Of a stretch of 11,369 bases of DNA, positions 1 through 7,025 are shown one piece after another. This DNA is from Bacillota bacterium (lineage in GTDB: Bacteria; Bacillota_E; JAJZYS01; JAJYTV01). A program made the translations under genes and the position numbers. The stretch lies in NCBI GenBank assembly GCA_021845645.1, contig JAJZVM010000134.1, positions 1 to 11,369 of the forward strand, written 5' to 3'. The notes under the pieces are model-generated. The model searched no databases and was not told where the DNA came from. It worked only from the letters and a program-made list of their open reading frames with translations. Numbering within the stretch: the first letter of the stretch is position 1; every line of letters begins with the position of its first letter.

Positions 1-1587
1 TTCGTCCACGCCGCGCGCCAGCGCGATCGCCGGGCGGAGCTGCTCGCCCGCCGCGGAGATGGCGTTTTCCACGCGGCCGAACGCCGCCTGCACCGCGCCC
101 CCCGTCGCCACGAGACGCTGCACGTGGGTCGCGCTCTGCTCGGCCGCCACGCGGGTCTCCTGCGCTGACCGGATGATGCCGGCGACCAGTTGGTCGATCT
201 CCGCCACGGCCGACTTGGTGCGGTCCGACAGGGTGCGCACCTCGTCCGCGACGACGGCGAAGCCCTTGCCGTGCTCGCCTGCCCTCGCCGCCTCGATCGC
301 CGCGTTCAGCGCGAGGAGGTTGGTCTGCGCCGCGATCTCGCCGACGAGGGTCGTCACCTCTGCGATCCGCTTGGCCTGCCCGTCCAGGGCGACCATCAGG
401 TCGCGCACCCGCATCGTGCTTTCGCCCACCGCGCTCTGCGCCCGGCCCGCCTCGGTCAGCGTCGCCTCGCCCGATGCGACCGCATCGCGCTCGTCCTGCG
501 CCACGGCCTCCACGGTGGTGAGGGCCTGTGCCATCTCCTTCGCCCGGTTCGCGCTGTCGCCGCTGTCCCGGGACGCCTCCGTGGCGCGGATCGCCTGCTC
601 CTGCGCGCCGTGCGCCACCTGCTCGATGGCGACCCTGAGCTCGTGCATCGTGCTGGCGGCGTCCTGCATGCCGGCCCGCTGGTTTGTCGCGGCGTCGTTC
701 ACGCTGGCGACCGCCGCGCGCACGTTCTGCACGACCGCTTCCGAGCGGCGTGCCGCCGTCAGCAGGTCCTCGCTGCCCGCCGCGATCTCGCCCGCGCTCC
801 GGATCATCTGCCGCGCCAGATCGCGCAGATTCCCGATCATGCCTCTTGCCGCCTCGCCGAGGCGGGTCGTCTCGTCCCGCCCGCTGAAGCGCGGCGGATC
901 GGTGGCGAGATCGCCCGCCCCGACGCGTTCCATCGCGGTCACGACCGCGTCAAGCCGCGAGGCGAGATAGCGCGCGAAGAACACGCCAAGCGGCAGGGCG
1001 ACGGCGACCGCCACGAGTCCGACGACACCCGTCAGGATGCGCATGACGCCCGCCAGGCCCAAGAGATCCAAGGTCGCCAAGCCGACGAAGTCCTTGCCGG
1101 TGGCGTCAGCCGTCGCGACGTCGAGCAGATGGTCTTCGCTGGCCGCGGCGGGAGCCGCGGTGACAAAGATGAGCTGCCTGCCCTGCCTGGTGTCGCCCGC
1201 CTGGATCTGCGCGATGCCCGCCGCGACGTCGTTGACGTATGCCGCCTGCTTCGCATCGATCGCCGCCACGTCGGCGGAGAGCCGGCCGATGCCCAGGTGG
1301 CGCGCCGTCTCGACATCCTGGGCGAATGCCGCGACGTCCTTGCGATAGGTGCCGAGGTTGGCCGCCGGGTTATGCCCCAGGGCATAGAGCTTTGCCGCTC
1401 CGCGCAGTTCGTAGAAGTTGGCCCGCATGTCCGCGACGGTCGCGGTTGCCCGGCTGAACTTCTGAATTTGTCCGGCGTCACTGTGCACGATGCCCATGAT
1501 CAAGAAGCCGGCGCCCGCGAAAAGGGCGATGATAAAAGAGGCGCCAATGGCGGTTCCCATGATCTTTTGCCCGAATGTCCTGAGCAT
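1..1587 (-). CDS. Methyl-accepting chemotaxis protein, C-terminus cut by window edge
   Basis: Membrane chemoreceptor that senses a ligand outside the cell and controls the CheA/CheW kinase complex at its cytoplasmic tip. The readable part is 529 residues. A first membrane helix spans about residues 14-34, an extracellular helical sensor about 35-181, a second membrane helix about 182-204, and a HAMP linker about 205-258. A long methyl-accepting coiled coil follows, with the diagnostic hairpin tip at residues 417-451 ([20 protein letters not shown], then [12 protein letters not shown]). The sensor is short and looks like a four-helix bundle with no PAS or Cache signature visible, so the ligand cannot be named. 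The ATG at 1587 is preceded by GGAGGG at good spacing. The returning helices after the tip are present, but the last methylation helix and C-terminus lie outside the window. No chemotaxis or flagellar gene is adjacent, so it appears to be an orphan receptor. The family assignment is near certain. Confidence 0.97.
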   Translation of the reverse strand, partial: MLRTFGQKIMGTAIGASFIIALFAGAGFLIMGIVHSDAGQIQKFSRATATVADMRANFYELRGAAKLYALGHNPAANLGTYRKDVAAFAQDVETARHLGIGRLSADVAAIDAKQAAYVNDVAAGIAQIQAGDTRQGRQLIFVTAAPAAASEDHLLDVATADATGKDFVGLATLDLLGLAGVMRILTGVVGLVAVAVALPLGVFFARYLASRLDAVVTAMERVGAGDLATDPPRFSGRDETTRLGEAARGMIGNLRDLARQMIRSAGEIAAGSEDLLTAARRSEAVVQNVRAAVASVNDAATNQRAGMQDAASTMHELRVAIEQVAHGAQEQAIRATEASRDSGDSANRAKEMAQALTTVEAVAQDERDAVASGEATLTEAGRAQSAVGESTMRVRDLMVALDGQAKRIAEVTTLVGEIAAQTNLLALNAAIEAARAGEHGKGFAVVADEVRTLSDRTKSAVAEIDQLVAGIIRSAQETRVAAEQSATHVQRLVATGGAVQAAFGRVENAISAAGEQLRPAIALARGVDE

Positions 1588-1860
1588 GGTATCCCTCCGC
1601 CGACCTAAGACATAGGAAAGTCGCCACCTGCTGCCCAGATTGTGCATCCGCACCTAGGCCCCGTCGATAGACACACATCCTTCGTCGAGATCATTACTTC
1701 GTTTGGGGTATCCAAACTTCCGTTCGGCTTCGCGTTTCTTGCTCCATTTGCCCCTATGCTTCACCACACGACCGTACAGCTGGACGTGGCCGGGTCACCT
1801 GCGCCGGTAGACCGTGGCGCGCTCCGCGCCCGGGCAACCGCGTTCTTGCCGCCCGCGGGT
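1588..1860. other. Intergenic region upstream of the chemoreceptor gene
   Basis: About 270 bases without a convincing gene. It must contain the promoter of the chemoreceptor gene, but I find no clear -35/-10 pair and no recognisable motility-sigma motif. The visible features are the receptor's ribosome binding site next to 1587 and a 6-bp inverted repeat at 1701-1717 in a locally AT-richer patch. Short open frames here on both strands lack family resemblance and look like chance products of the high G+C content. Confidence 0.5.
1701..1717. repeat. Short inverted repeat upstream of chemoreceptor
   Basis: GTTTGG (1701-1706) and CCAAAC (1712-1717) are perfect inverted arms around the 5-base spacer GGTAT, about 115 bases upstream of the receptor start. 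It lies in an AT-richer patch of otherwise very GC-rich DNA. It could be an operator or a weak terminator-like hairpin. No T-run follows on either strand. The function is not determinable from the sequence. Confidence 0.35.
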
Positions 1861-2409
1861 TCACCCCGCCCCGGCTACCGCCAGCCTCTGGTACGCCGCG
1901 CGGATGTCCGCCGCGCCAGACGGCGAGCGGATGGTAGCTGACATCCAACGGCCGTCCGCCGAAGCTGAGGGGAACGCCGCGACTTGCCCGCACCGTCGTC
2001 TCCCCGCCCACCAGGGCCTGCACAACCGTGTTGCCCAGCGCCAGAAGCACCCTCGCCGGGCTCTCCTCCACCTGCCTGAGGAGCAGCGGCACCCAGACCG
2101 CGTTGGCCGCCACGCGATCGTAGGCCCGCCGGGGTCTGGCCTTGTAGAGGAAAAAGACCTGCACCTCGCTCTGCGGAACCCCAGCCTCGCTCAGCGCGAG
2201 ACGCAGCGCCTGCCTGGTCGGGCAGACGAAGCCGACGCCGTTCGCGGACTCGCGCAGGCCCGAGTTGTCCATGATCAGAGCGAGGGCCCCTTGGGTTCGC
2301 CTTCCCCCCAGACGATCCGCGGACCGCCTGAGACCACCCGGCTCAGAAGCGCCGCGTCGGCGTACGAAGGCACATCATGTTCCGGCCACGGCTCAAGACC
2401 ATGCTGCAT
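1861..2409 (-). pseudogene. Uracil-DNA glycosylase superfamily gene, two compensating frameshifts
   Basis: Relative of family 4/5-type uracil-DNA glycosylases, which excise uracil from DNA in base-excision repair. The 5' part reads from ATG 2409 to a WGEGEPKG motif, then hits TGA at 2277-2275. The next frame continues without a gap from the GGGG run at 2290-2287: ALALIMDNSGLRE, GFVCPTRQ, YKARPRRAYDR, ARVLLALGN and the catalytic-type SYHPLA. Near 1917-1930 the frame shifts back, giving DIRAAYQRLAVAGAG and a stop at 1861. The two shifts are opposite (one base missing, one base extra), so the repaired gene would encode about 182 residues, a normal family length. The Fe-S cysteines of classical family 4 enzymes are absent, with only one Cys seen (VCPT). 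From memory, this MDNSG/ARPRRAYD variant resembles proteins common in Bacillota. The middle frame alone is open from an internal ATG at 2272 to 1754, but its last 60 or so residues are Arg/Pro-rich read-through. Sequencing error is a real alternative to decay. The gene follows feoC after 96 bases. Confidence 0.72.
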
Positions 2410-2505
2410 GCCCCGCAGTGTGCCACGGCGCAGGATGCCTCATGCCACCCGGCCTCTTCGCACCTACGACGTCCGCCCGTCGGGCCAACGAGCCGCGGAG
2501 CCAGG

Positions 2506-2733
2506 CTAAGGCGCCCTGCCGCAATCGGGCGCGAAAGCGCACCCCGCGCAAGGCGGCAGGCGGCCCTCGATGCGCAACACGGCGCTCTCAGGCAGACGGC
2601 CCATCCTGCCCAGCTGGTCGATCGCCGCAAGCACGAGCTCGGGCTCCATGCCCAGGTGACGGGCGAGTTCCCCGGCGGTCCAGGTCTGCCGGGCGCGCAG
2701 CGCGGCCTCGATCCGCCCAAGCACAGGCGCCAC
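2506..2733 (-). CDS. feoC: FeoC-like small winged-helix protein
   Basis: A 75-residue protein directly downstream of feoB, with only 7 bases between the feoB stop and its start. Residues 1-50 form a small winged-helix/HTH domain (AGELARHLGMEPELVLAAID, then LGRMGRL). The C-terminal tail carries a cysteine cluster, CAGC-x5-C, at C62, C65 and C71. This is the layout of FeoC, which in other bacteria binds FeoB or an Fe-S cluster and protects or regulates the transporter. Many FeoC proteins have four cysteines; only three are seen here, so a complete cluster would need an outside ligand, another subunit or a different mode. The start is GTG at 2733, with the GGGG of the preceding ACTGGGG acting as a weak ribosome binding site; translational coupling to feoB is likely. 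The gene ends in TAG at 2506. The position, size, fold and Cys tail together make the call solid. Confidence 0.86.
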   Translation of the reverse strand: MAPVLGRIEAALRARQTWTAGELARHLGMEPELVLAAIDQLGRMGRLPESAVLRIEGRLPPCAGCAFAPDCGRAP

Positions 2734-2740
2734 CCCCAGT

Positions 2741-4810
2741 TCAGCTGAAGCCCAGCAGCACGCCGACGCGTTCGACGATCAGTCCGACCGCGAAGGCGAC
2801 CAGGACGTTGACGGCGACGCCCAGGCCGGCCCAGCCCCAGCCGCCGCTCTCCCTGCGCATCTGCACCACGGTGGAGAGGCAGGGGACGTACAGCATGTAG
2901 ACCACGAGATAGGTGAACGCGACGAGCGGTGTCATGGCCGACGTCAGGGCATGCGAGAGGGAGAGATAGCCCTGGCCCGCACCGAACAGGACCCCGAGCG
3001 TGGAGAGCGTCGTCTCCTTGGCGACGAAGCCGAACAGGATGGCGACCATGAGCCGCCAGTCGAAACCGTAGTGCCCGCCGAAGATCGCGAGAGCGTGGCC
3101 GAGGCGACCCGCCCAGGATTGCGCGAGGGGCGCTCCGACGGGGAAATACGTCAGAGCCCAGATGGCGAGCGTCGCCCAGATCAGATACCACCAGATGCGG
3201 CTGAGAAACAGCCAGACGCGATGCCAGGTCGCGAGCAGGACGTTGCGCAGGGATGGCCAGTGGTATTGCGGCAGTTCCAGCACGAGCGGCGCCGGATCGG
3301 TCGGCAGGATGGTACGGCGGTAGAGCCACGTGACCGAGGTCAGGGTCGCGACGCTGATCAGGAGAAGCCCGATCATGGCCAGCGCGCCGCCTGGACCAGG
3401 GAAGAACGCGGCCGTCATCACCGCCATCACGCCGAGTCTCGCGTTGCAGGGTATGAAGGGGATGACCAGGTTGGCGAGCAGCCGGTCGCGCGGATTCTCC
3501 ATGACGCGCGTCGCCGAGAGGGCCGGTACATTGCAGCCGTAGGCGGACACAAGCGCGAAGAAGCCCTTCCCGTGCAGGCCGATGCGCTCCATAAAGCGAT
3601 CGACGAGCACGGAGGCGCGCGCCATGTATCCGGTGTCCTGCAGGAACTGGTAGACGACGAAGAAGACGGCCATGTAGGGCACGAAGGAGAGTACCGCGCC
3701 GACGCCCGGGAAGATGCCCTGGGCCACGAGGCTGCGGACGGCAACGGGCAGGCCAAGGGAGCTCGTCGCCGCCGCCGTGGCCCCGCCCGCGGCCACGAGC
3801 GCTCTGTCCACCCTGGCTGAAAGCGGAGCGCTCGCGACGAACGCGAGCCAGAAACCCGACGCGAACACGGCGCCCATGATTGCGTAGCCGAGCAAAGGAT
3901 GGAGAAACAGCCCATCGAGGCGCTCCGTCTGGTCCCGGCGCCACGGCGGGCGGCGCGCGACGGCCCGCAGGACCTCGGCGATGAACGTGTAGCGGGCGTC
4001 CGCGACGATCAGGGCGATCTCCTGCGGCCGCGGCGGACCCGGGTCCACGCCGTTGCCGTCAGCCGGGCGGGCAAACGTTGCCACCCGGCCGCCAGCCGCC
4101 GCGGCAGCGGACGGCCCGGCCAGCCGGGCGACCTCCCCGCCTCCGGGCAGTTGCGCGACGTAGCGGAAAACCTCTTCGTCTCCCTGGACTAGCTGCAGGG
4201 CCAGCCACTTCGCGGCATGGTGCCCGACCTCGGGCAGGGCTGCAACACGGGCCGTGAGCGGAGCGACGAGGCCTTGACGCAGCCACCCGGGGTACCCGAC
4301 GGGCGGCTCCGGCGCCTCGGCAGGCCCCGCGGCCACCCGTTTCGCCTCCTTGATCAGGCTGCTCAGCCCAAAGGACCGCGCGGCGATCGTCGGCACCACG
4401 GGCACACCGAGCAGTTGCCGCAGTCGCTGGACGTCTACCCTGAGGCCCTGCCGCTTCGCCGCGTCCATCATGTTGAGGGCGACGACGACCTTCGGTGTGA
4501 ACTCGATGAGCTCCAGGACGAGATACAGGTTGCGCTCGAGGCTCGTGGCGTCGGCGACAACGATCACGACGTCCGGCCGCTCCCGGAGCAGGAACCTCAG
4601 GGCGACGCGCTCCTCCTGGGAATAGGCGGTCAGGGAGTACGTGCCCGGAAGGTCGATAACGTCGATGACCTCGTGCGAATCCGCCATGCGGCCTGTCGCG
4701 TAGTCGACCGTCGTGCCGGGCCAGTTCGCGACCTCCTGGTGCCGACCTGTCAGGGCGTTGAAGAGCGTGGTCTTGCCGACGTTGGGGTTGCCTGCTAGCG
4801 CGATCCGCAT
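2741..4810 (-). CDS. feoB: Ferrous iron transporter FeoB
   Basis: Inner-membrane Fe(II) importer with an N-terminal G-protein domain, 689 residues. The G1 motif is GNPNVGKT (7-14), the switch threonines are about 33-34, G3 is DLPG (53-56) and G4 is NMMD (113-116). The helical insertion domain follows, then a low-complexity Ala/Gly/Pro-rich linker at about 240-270 that is unusual for the family and probably reflects the high G+C content. The membrane half contains the paired gate signatures: YGCNVPALSATR and PCNARL in the first repeat, FVAKETTLSTLG and YVPCLSTV in the second. All expected core motifs are present and the frame is uninterrupted. The ATG at 4810 is preceded by GGGAGG. It lies 19 bases after feoA and 7 bases before feoC, forming the complete feoABC unit. 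Expression under low iron or anaerobic conditions is expected from the family, but no Fur or DtxR box was recognised. Confidence 0.98.
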   Translation of the reverse strand: MRIALAGNPNVGKTTLFNALTGRHQEVANWPGTTVDYATGRMADSHEVIDVIDLPGTYSLTAYSQEERVALRFLLRERPDVVIVVADATSLERNLYLVLELIEFTPKVVVALNMMDAAKRQGLRVDVQRLRQLLGVPVVPTIAARSFGLSSLIKEAKRVAAGPAEAPEPPVGYPGWLRQGLVAPLTARVAALPEVGHHAAKWLALQLVQGDEEVFRYVAQLPGGGEVARLAGPSAAAAAGGRVATFARPADGNGVDPGPPRPQEIALIVADARYTFIAEVLRAVARRPPWRRDQTERLDGLFLHPLLGYAIMGAVFASGFWLAFVASAPLSARVDRALVAAGGATAAATSSLGLPVAVRSLVAQGIFPGVGAVLSFVPYMAVFFVVYQFLQDTGYMARASVLVDRFMERIGLHGKGFFALVSAYGCNVPALSATRVMENPRDRLLANLVIPFIPCNARLGVMAVMTAAFFPGPGGALAMIGLLLISVATLTSVTWLYRRTILPTDPAPLVLELPQYHWPSLRNVLLATWHRVWLFLSRIWWYLIWATLAIWALTYFPVGAPLAQSWAGRLGHALAIFGGHYGFDWRLMVAILFGFVAKETTLSTLGVLFGAGQGYLSLSHALTSAMTPLVAFTYLVVYMLYVPCLSTVVQMRRESGGWGWAGLGVAVNVLVAFAVGLIVERVGVLLGFS

Positions 4811-4829
4811 GGCGGCCTCCCTTCGCCCA

Positions 4830-5075
4830 TCAGCGCCGCAAGAGCACGCTGATCTGCTGCGCGTCCCTCAGGCGGACCGCGATCCTCGTACCCCGCACCA
4901 CGATCTCAACCGGCCCGTGGAAGGGAAGCCGTCGCAGCACCGCAAGCGGGCTGCCAGGGGTGATGCCTAGCGCCAGCATCCGCTGGCGGAAGGCGGGATG
5001 GCCCAGCACCTCCTGGACCTGCCCCTTCGCGCCCGATGCGAGGTCCGACAGCCTGACGGCGGGCACCGAGGCCAC
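4830..5075 (-). CDS. feoA: FeoA, SH3-like accessory protein of ferrous iron uptake
   Basis: Small cytoplasmic protein that supports FeoB-dependent Fe(II) transport. The recognisable FeoA core runs from RLSDLASGAKGQVQEVLG through the conserved RQRMLALGITPGSPLAVLRR and GPVEIVVRGTRIAVRLRDA to the end. This is the usual compact beta-barrel with the R-x-LGI-x-PG signature. I chose GTG at 5075 (81 residues), which matches the usual family length; an AAAAGG stretch lies just upstream. A second GTG nine bases further in (5066) is equally possible, with GGGGTGG as its ribosome binding site. The frame is open back to a TTG at 5156, but those extra 27 residues are Ala/Gly/Arg-rich with no ribosome binding site, and I treat them as leader. 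It ends in TGA 19 bases before feoB and is the first gene of the feoABC operon. Confidence 0.88.
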   Translation of the reverse strand: MASVPAVRLSDLASGAKGQVQEVLGHPAFRQRMLALGITPGSPLAVLRRLPFHGPVEIVVRGTRIAVRLRDAQQISVLLRR

Positions 5076-5194
5076 CCCTTTTCCGCTCCGGGCGGCACGC
5101 GGCCCCGCGCGAGCCCCTTCGGCCCCGCCTCGGCCCGCCGACCGCGCGCTCAGCAATCTATGTGGCAGCGTGCGCGGCTAGCCCAAGCCGGCCG

Positions 5195-5226
5195 GCGCAC
5201 GGGGCGGTGCGCCCAACCCCGTGCGC
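5195..5226. repeat. 10-bp perfect inverted repeat with an alternative partner
   Basis: GCGCACGGGG (5195-5204) and CCCCGTGCGC (5217-5226) are perfect inverted arms around a 12-base loop. The loop itself contains GTGCGC (5207-5212), a second copy of the right-arm sequence, so GCGCAC at 5195-5200 can pair either with 5207-5212 or with 5221-5226. Mutually exclusive pairing of this kind is typical of attenuators, but no T-run follows on the minus strand. It lies about 120 bases upstream of the feoA start. Confidence 0.55.
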
Positions 5227-5237
5227 GGGGACGCCGC

Positions 5238-5269
5238 GAGCCGGGCCAGACCTTCGTCCAGCCCGGCTC
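5238..5269. repeat. 9-bp perfect inverted repeat upstream of feoA
   Basis: GAGCCGGGC (5238-5246) and GCCCGGCTC (5261-5269) form a perfect inverted repeat with a 14-base loop, only 11 bases from the preceding 10-bp inverted repeat. On the minus strand it is met first after the methyltransferase stop. It is either part of a Rho-independent-like terminator lacking T residues or part of a folded feo leader RNA. Confidence 0.5.
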
Positions 5270-5311
5270 CGAGGGACGCCTGCGGGTAGCCTTGGCAGGC
5301 CCCGTCTCTCC

Positions 5312-6064
5312 TCAGGGGCGCACGGCGACCAGTACGGCCCAGGACTTCACGAAATGCAGCCCGTCGGACTCGTCGTGCATGTGCAGTCCCTCGCGCTCCG
5401 CGGCGGGCGCCGCGCGCAGCACAGACTCGATAGACGCGAGTTCCACCTCGCCGGGCGGGATGGGCGAGAGCCAGCGGGTGAGCGAGAGGTCCTCGCTCCT
5501 CGTCTCCACGGCCTGCACGGCGAATCCGGCCGCCTCCACCGCGGCGCGCCAACCCTTCGGCGACAGCGCCGACCGGTGCGAGGAGTCCCGCACGCGCTCG
5601 ATCCTGTTCAGGAGGTCGACCGCAGGGTCGTCCGCCGTCATGTCCGAGATCGCCAGCCTGCCGCCTGGCGCGAGCAGGCGGCGCGTCTCGCGGAGGAAGC
5701 CCGGGATGTCCTCGAAATGGTGCGCCGCGCGGCGGCAGGTGGCGATGGTGAACGAGGCGTCCGGCAGCGGTACCGCTGCCGCGTCGGCGAGCAGGGTTGT
5801 CACGGCGAGGCCGCGCTCCGTCGCGAGGCGGGTCGCTTCGTCCAGCATCGCCTGCGTGATGTCCACGAGCACGGCCTCCGCGATCATCGGCCTCAGATGG
5901 AACGCGGTGTGGCCGGTTCCCGCGGCGATGTCGACAAGGCGGTCGTCCGGCTGTGGCTGCACGAGTTCGGTGAGCACGGCGAGATCCTGTCCGGCCCTGT
6001 GTCCCTGGCTGGCGGTGTACCCGGCGGCATGGCGCGAGAAGAAATCCTGCACGTCCTTCGACAT
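5312..6064 (-). CDS. Class I SAM-dependent methyltransferase (UbiE/COQ5-like)
   Basis: A 250-residue soluble methyltransferase of the Rossmann-fold class that uses S-adenosylmethionine. The glycine-rich motif I is DIAAGTG (45-51), the acidic end of strand 2 is D68, and D94 lies in a DAAAVPLPDASF segment typical of motif II. The HHFEDIPGFLRE and LLAPGGRLAISD signatures at 115-141 are characteristic of the UbiE/arsenite/small-molecule methyltransferase group. The C-terminal third (about 165-240), which normally sets substrate specificity, gives no clue, so quinone, sterol-like or other small-molecule substrates are all possible. The start at ATG 6064 is supported by GGGAGGG with an 8-base spacing; the frame is open further upstream, but without family-like sequence. 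It stands alone between satE and feoA and nothing in the context defines its substrate. Confidence 0.9.
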   Translation of the reverse strand: MSKDVQDFFSRHAAGYTASQGHRAGQDLAVLTELVQPQPDDRLVDIAAGTGHTAFHLRPMIAEAVLVDITQAMLDEATRLATERGLAVTTLLADAAAVPLPDASFTIATCRRAAHHFEDIPGFLRETRRLLAPGGRLAISDMTADDPAVDLLNRIERVRDSSHRSALSPKGWRAAVEAAGFAVQAVETRSEDLSLTRWLSPIPPGEVELASIESVLRAAPAAEREGLHMHDESDGLHFVKSWAVLVAVRP

Positions 6065-6132
6065 TGTCCGTCCCTCCCGCGCAAGCGTAGCAGGTGGACC
6101 TGGCTTCCAGTCATAGCGATTCGCGACGGCCG

Positions 6133-6166
6133 CCATTCCGATTGGCTGGGCCCAGTGCCCATTCCG
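6133..6166. repeat. Direct octamer repeats flanking a palindrome
   Basis: CCATTCCG occurs at 6133-6140 and again at 6159-6166, exactly 26 bases apart, with the palindrome TGGGCCCA (6147-6154) between them. The cluster lies about 70-100 bases upstream of the methyltransferase start, where a promoter would be expected. A regulator binding site is possible. No convincing -10/-35 was found nearby. Confidence 0.35.
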
Positions 6167-6210
6167 CGGCGAATGTCCCGCCAATGCCCAAAGCCATGCC
6201 CTATGTCGCC

Positions 6211-7025
6211 TCAGCCGCCGACATGTCGTATGAGGAGGCCATCCAACACCGCCACCGCGATGCTGAGCAGGGTACCCAGGAGAAAGTATTGCGCGGCATG
6301 AGGATCGCGATCGATCTCGCGCCGGCGGAATACGGACTTGGCGGCCACCACCAGGCCGGCGGTGGTGAGGCCCTGGGCGCCGGAGACGGCGACGGCGGCG
6401 ATAACGATCACGCGTTCGACCAATCCAATTCAGAACGATGTGCGGGCGAAGGATTCCGATTCGGACACGTCCAGGTCCGAGGCGGGCGCCGCCTGGATGG
6501 CGGCAAGCTTACCCTCCCCGTCGGCCGGCGGGGCGATCAAGCGCGGCATCCTGGGCAGGAGCGGACGCAGGGACGCCTGTAGAAGGAACCCCGCAATTCA
6601 CGTGCCGAGGACGACCAGGATCGCCACCTCGTAGGGGCTGGGTCCATGCCGGCGGCGGACCATGCCGGCACCAGGGCAAGGGGCGCCAGCAGGCCGTAGG
6701 CGGTGAAGAGCAGCGCCAGCACGGCGACGTGCACGATCTGATCAGCGGTCAGCCAAGGCCACTCCGGCCCGACGGGCCACCTCAGGCGCAACCTCGCCTT
6801 GGCCCAATCCTGCACGAGGTGCGCGAGCCCCACCGACAAGGCGAGCAGGATAAGCCAGCGTCCGCTCGCCAGGAGCCCGAGCGCGACCACCATGGCCGTC
6901 ACCACGCCGCCATGGAGCAGGTGGGCCGAAAGCAGGCCCTCGCGCTTGCGAGCCGCGAGGCGGTCCGTCTGCAGGACGAAATCGCTGAGGAAGTGCGCCA
7001 GGACCGCAGCCATGAAGACCGTCAT
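6211..7025 (-). pseudogene. satE: satE / DUF3307 membrane protein, disrupted by a frameshift and two TGA codons
   Basis: Integral membrane protein of the DUF3307 family, the partner of SatD. The N-terminal half reads cleanly from ATG 7025 (GGGAGG upstream): an AHFLSDFVLQT motif, a second histidine motif (LLSAHLLHGG), VGLAHLVQDWAKARL and LTADQIVHVAVL. After about 125 residues the frame moves by one base at a CCCC run on the minus strand (6637-6634); adding one C would restore YEVAILVVLGT. In the restored frame a TGA at 6600-6598 is followed by IAGFLLQASLRPLLPRMPR and a polar stretch. A second TGA at 6432-6430 is followed by the family's characteristic C-terminus (IGLVERVIVIAAV, GLVVAAKSVFRR, AQYFLLGTLLSIAVAVL), ending at the TGA at 6211. 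All family segments are present in the correct order, so the lesions are recent, are recoded, or are sequencing errors. Without repair, the first frame would give about 162 residues ending at 6537 with a non-native tail. Its start overlaps the satD stop as ATGA. Confidence 0.75.

Larger units (their letters stand above)
5076..5311 (-). promoter_or_regulatory. Structured GC-rich leader of the feoABC operon
   Basis: A 236-base region between the methyltransferase stop and feoA, reading toward feoA. It holds two perfect inverted repeats (described separately at 5195-5226 and 5238-5269), plus a direct repeat GGGACGCC at 5228-5235 and 5273-5280. A weak promoter-like pair, TTGGGC then CATAGA 18 bases on, lies about 80 bases before feoA and downstream of both hairpins. 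It is too poor a match to be called with confidence. The region could equally hold the methyltransferase terminator; neither hairpin is followed by a T-run. Confidence 0.4.

Noticed and set aside
190..1608. Long plus-strand open frame (about 470 codons) rich in Arg, His and Ala
   Set aside because: It is antisense to the chemoreceptor gene, has no family resemblance and arises because high-GC genes leave opposite frames open.
1754..2272. 172-residue open frame taken as a complete short glycosylase
   Set aside because: It lacks the N-terminal WGEGEP segment and ends in an Arg/Pro-rich read-through tail; the frameshifted full-length model explains both ends better.
2343..3944. Minus-strand open frame of about 530 codons overlapping feoB and feoC in another frame
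   Set aside because: Arg/Pro/Ala-rich, with no motif. The overlapping frame encodes a complete FeoB with all motifs.
5162..6301. Plus-strand open frames of about 370-380 codons opposite the methyltransferase
   Set aside because: Composition is that of an antisense shadow; the minus strand carries clear methyltransferase motifs with a good ribosome binding site.
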